From positions 186,001 through 250,000 of the forward strand of contig NZ_JALPVL010000012.1 in assembly GCF_023544465.1 (NCBI RefSeq): a stretch of 64,000 nucleotides of DNA, read 5' to 3'. Source of the stretch: Paractinoplanes maris (GTDB lineage: Bacteria; Actinomycetota; Actinomycetes; Mycobacteriales; Micromonosporaceae). The notes beneath the pieces were generated by a model. The model had not been told where the DNA came from. It searched no databases and was given only the letters and a program-made list of their open reading frames with translations. Of the stretch, positions 61,584-64,000 are shown in pieces (position 1 is the first letter of the stretch; the number at the start of each line of letters is the position of its first letter). Position numbers and translations under genes: made by a program.

Positions 61584-62712
61584 CCGTGCCCGTGTCCAGT
61601 CCCCGGAAGTCGAGGCAGACGGCGACCGCGTCGTCCTCCAGCTCGGCGTCGCCCACGAACGCCCGCAGGTCACCCAGCAGCGATCGCACAGCCTGCAGCG
61701 GAGCCAGTGAGCCGGTGCGCCGCACGAAGCGGGCCAGGGCCGCGTCGCCGTACCGTCCGGTCGCGGTGACCGCGTCGTAGACGCCATCGCTGACCAGCAG
61801 CAGCCGATCGCCCGGCTCCAGCCGGAAGCTCTGGACCCGATAGTCGGTCTCCTCGAACATGCCGAGCGGAAATTCCTTGGTGAGTTTCTGCTCGTGCACG
61901 GCGGTGCCCCGGAGCAGGAGCAGCCGGGGCGAGCCCGCGTCGACCGCGAGCATCTCGCCGGTGGTCAGGTTGAGCTCGAGCAGCAGCGCCGACACGTGCC
62001 GCAGGCCCTGATGCTCGGCATAGATCGCCTGATCGGCCAGCGCGGCCTGATCGGCCAGCGGGATGCCGGCCCGGCGCGCGTTACGCAGCGCAAAGGTGGC
62101 GAGCGAGGTCAGCAGGGCCGCCGACACCCCTTCGCCCATGCCGTTGAGCACGCTCAGTGAGACCCGGCCGTCCTGGTCGGCCCAGTCGAAGCTGTCCCCG
62201 CGCACCGCGTACGACGGTTCGAGCTGCCCGGCCAGGCCGAACGCCGGACGGATGCGGCCGCGCGCGGGCAGCAGCTCCCACTGCATCTCGGCGGCCAGCG
62301 TGAGCCGCCGGATCCGAGCCGCTGACTGATAGCGGTCGGTGCCGCCGTTGGCCGCCTCCAGCTCGTGGGCCAGGGCTTCCGCCACCTCGGCCACCAGCTC
62401 GGGGCTCTCCGGCGCCGGTGCGCAGCTCAGCACCCCGATTCGTTCCCCCCGGACCGAAACGGGCAGGAACATCACAGAGTTCTCATTCACCGGTGACTGA
62501 TGATCGAAGCACCGCCAGACCGGATCGCCGGGGTGGGTGCGGGGCGGGCCGTCGAACACCGGCACGAGGGCCGCCAAACGGTAATCGACCAGGTACAACT
62601 CGGTGTCGGTGATCCCGTAGGCCGTGGCGAGTCCCTCGGCCAGGCGTTCCGGGATGGCGTCAGCGGCCGCGTCGGTGAGAAGCCGCCGAAGCACCAGTAG
62701 CCTGTCGATCAA
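61567..62712 (-). CDS. GAF plus SpoIIE/PP2C-type phosphatase
   Basis: A 381-residue protein: GAF-like sensor at about 25-115, a helical linker, and an RsbU/SpoIIE phosphatase domain at about 135-381. The first metal motif is kept (RGDSFDW, Asp173 and Asp176) and so are LLVSDGVYD and LEDDAVAV. The normal D-x-x-G-H-G is N-G-M-G-E-G (Asn190), so one metal Asp is replaced. TTG at 62710-62712 has AGGAGG six bases upstream and gives the full GAF domain. It may control an anti-anti-sigma factor; no partner is nearby. It diverges from a MarR gene. Confidence 0.88.
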   Translation of the reverse strand: MIDRLLVLRRLLTDAAADAIPERLAEGLATAYGITDTELYLVDYRLAALVPVFDGPPRTHPGDPVWRCFDHQSPVNENSVMFLPVSVRGERIGVLSCAPAPESPELVAEVAEALAHELEAANGGTDRYQSAARIRRLTLAAEMQWELLPARGRIRPAFGLAGQLEPSYAVRGDSFDWADQDGRVSLSVLNGMGEGVSAALLTSLATFALRNARRAGIPLADQAALADQAIYAEHQGLRHVSALLLELNLTTGEMLAVDAGSPRLLLLRGTAVHEQKLTKEFPLGMFEETDYRVQSFRLEPGDRLLLVSDGVYDAVTATGRYGDAALARFVRRTGSLAPLQAVRSLLGDLRAFVGDAELEDDAVAVCLDFRGLDTGTEKAAT

Positions 62713-62762
62713 TGGCGACCTCCTCGAACAGACCGAGCCGTACGAGTAGTCTCTCCTGCACC

Positions 62763-63242
62763 ATGGCCGTTCACCATGGGCCGGACGTGCCGGACCCGAT
62801 GCAGACCGCGGCGATCGATGACGCCGCGAAATCCTTGCTGCTCGCGTGGGACGCGGCCCGCGAGCAGGTGACCCCGCGCATCTCGTCCGTCCAATTGAAC
62901 GCCCTGCTCGCCGTCGAGCGGGCCGAGGGCATCAATCTGGGCGGGCTCGCGGCCGAGCTGGGCATGCTGCTCTCGTCGGCCAGCCGGCTGTGCGACCGCC
63001 TGGTGGCCTCGGGCATGGTCGAGCGGGTGCCTGGCCGGGCCGACCGCCGCGAGATCGCGCTCTATCTGACCCCGGCGTCCCGCACCCTGCTGGGCGAGCT
63101 GCGCCGCATCCGGCGCCGCGCGCTCACCGGCGTGCTCGAGAGGATGTCGGGCAGCGGCCGGGCGGCTCTGCTCCGCGGGCTCAGCGAGTTCGCCGCCGCC
63201 GCGGGGGAGAGTGGCGAGGCCGCGTCCGCTCAGACGGCCTGA
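62763..63242 (+). CDS. MarR-family transcriptional regulator
   Basis: A 159-residue winged-helix protein: SSVQLNALLAVERAEGINLG, recognition helix SSASRLCDRLVASGMVERVP, wing RADRREIALYLTP. ATG at 62763 is taken as the start; ATG codons at 62712 and 62799 are alternatives and none has a strong ribosome site. Its promoter region is shared with the phosphatase gene, so it could regulate that gene. It ends with a 13-base overlap of the convergent ROK gene. Confidence 0.88.
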   Translation: MAVHHGPDVPDPMQTAAIDDAAKSLLLAWDAAREQVTPRISSVQLNALLAVERAEGINLGGLAAELGMLLSSASRLCDRLVASGMVERVPGRADRREIALYLTPASRTLLGELRRIRRRALTGVLERMSGSGRAALLRGLSEFAAAAGESGEAASAQTA

Positions 63243-64000
63243 GCCCGGGCCAGCCATCGCGCCGGATCGTCCCGCACCCCGGCGATCACCACGTCGGCCG
63301 CACCGCGCATGGCCGCGTCGGCCCCCAGCGTGGCCGGTCGGAGCGTGACCGGGGCCAGGTCGGCGGTCAGCACCCGGCGGCGCAGCTCGGTCTCGATGCC
63401 GTCGCGCAGCCGGTCGAACTCGGGGGCGTATCCGCCCCCGAGCACGATCACGCCGAGATCGAGCAGGTTGACCACGGCCGACAGCGCGATCCCGAGCGAG
63501 GCGGCGGCCAGGTCGGGATCGGCCGCGACCGCCTCCTGACCCGCGTACTGCTCGAGGCAGCCGTTCGCGCCGCAGCGGCAGGGCCGGCCGTCCGGATAGA
63601 CGGTGACGTGCCCGATCTCGCCGCTCCAGCCCCGCCCGCCCCGATAGAGCTCGCCGTCGAGCACGATGCCGGCACCGATGCCGATCTCGCCCGAGACGTA
63701 CAGGAAGGTCGGCGGCCCGCCGTCGGTCCGTAGCTCGCCCAGCGCCGCCAGGTTGGCCTCGTTGTCGACGGCCAGCGGCAGGCCCAGGTCGAGCAGGGCC
63801 GGCACGTCGACGTCCTGCCAGTCCAGATTGGGGGCGACCCGCACCAGGCCGTTCGCGGTGACCAGGCCGGGCACGGCCAGCGCGGCCCCGGCCAGTTCGA
63901 TGCCGTCGGCGGCGGCCGCCTCGCGGGCCTGGACGGCCAGCACGGCCAGGTCGGCCAGCGCCGCCGCCGGTGGCAGCAGTCGCTGGTCGGCCCGGGTGAC
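63230..64000 (-). CDS. ROK-family protein, C-terminal part (cut by right edge)
   Basis: The last 256 codons of a ROK (repressor/ORF/kinase) protein; the frame stays open to the right edge. It shows the zinc motif PCRCGANGCLEQY, YVSGEIGIGAGIVLDGELY and GWSGEIGHVTV, and the hinge IVLGGGYAPEFDRL. Whether it is a sugar kinase or an NagC/XylR-type repressor depends on an N-terminal DNA-binding domain that lies outside the window; the spacing suggests a repressor-like N-terminus could fit. Confidence 0.92.
   Translation of the reverse strand, partial: VTRADQRLLPPAAALADLAVLAVQAREAAAADGIELAGAALAVPGLVTANGLVRVAPNLDWQDVDVPALLDLGLPLAVDNEANLAALGELRTDGGPPTFLYVSGEIGIGAGIVLDGELYRGGRGWSGEIGHVTVYPDGRPCRCGANGCLEQYAGQEAVAADPDLAAASLGIALSAVVNLLDLGVIVLGGGYAPEFDRLRDGIETELRRRVLTADLAPVTLRPATLGADAAMRGAADVVIAGVRDDPARWLARAQAV

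Overview
The window is a stretch of very GC-rich chromosome from an actinomycete, most likely a member of the Micromonosporaceae such as Actinoplanes. This is inferred from composition, frequent GTG/TTG starts, 1- to 4-base start/stop overlaps, a complete four-gene conservon (sensor kinase, roadblock, DUF742, GTPase), an ECF sigma/RskA pair, WYL regulators, actinobacterial lipoproteins and a GH87 glucanase. The species was not determined.

Left part (1-18.2 kb) is ordinary chromosome. A minus-strand operon runs HtrA-like protease, MoxR ATPase, DUF58 protein and two VWA membrane proteins (the last cut by the left edge). Then come TspO; a membrane-anchored beta-propeller protein translationally coupled to an ECF sigma factor and its anti-sigma factor; a DMT-like permease; an SGNH hydrolase; a DUF2243/CtaG-like/DUF2171 operon; a modular secreted GH87-type alpha-1,3-glucanase; a two-component system divergent from a secreted trypsin-like protease; and a DUF429 protein.

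The accessory region (18.2-25.1 kb) is a graveyard of mobile DNA around one intact cassette. It has back-to-back IS3 and IS110 transposase remnants, a fragment resembling the 3' end of a serine tRNA followed by a terminator, an intact three-gene cassette (small secreted I36-like protein, ABC ATPase, FtsX-like permease), an IS5 remnant, and an ISAs1 transposase fragment fused in frame to the C-terminal half of a tyrosine recombinase. The recombinase lies directly against a tRNA-Lys gene. The small-protein gene is visibly AT-richer than its surroundings. The layout resembles lactococcin-972-type bacteriocin loci and is the best candidate here for an undescribed system.

The middle part (25-50 kb) holds tandem L,D-transpeptidases, an MHYT membrane sensor, a FabH-like ketoacyl synthase, a secreted protein with 14 perfect PGDGR repeats, a fusion of a MOP-type flippase with a condensation/acyltransferase-like domain, a DrrAB-like exporter with CorA and a WYL regulator, a luciferase-like oxidoreductase, an SGNH hydrolase, a GNAT acetyltransferase, a GH20 hexosaminidase, a CYP152-type peroxygenase with the His seen in OleT decarboxylase, and an M48-type protease. 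A 300-bp minisatellite seems to have grown out of the 3' end of the protease gene, followed by a 115-bp duplication.

The right part (50-64 kb) holds a repeat-containing surface protein, a second WYL regulator, two adjacent acidic proteins sharing a domain, the conservon, a lactonase-like propeller, a solute-binding/VWA fusion, a SpoIIE-type phosphatase with an Asp-to-Asn change at a metal site, a MarR regulator and a ROK protein cut by the right edge. No CRISPR array, rRNA or biosynthetic megasynthase gene was seen.
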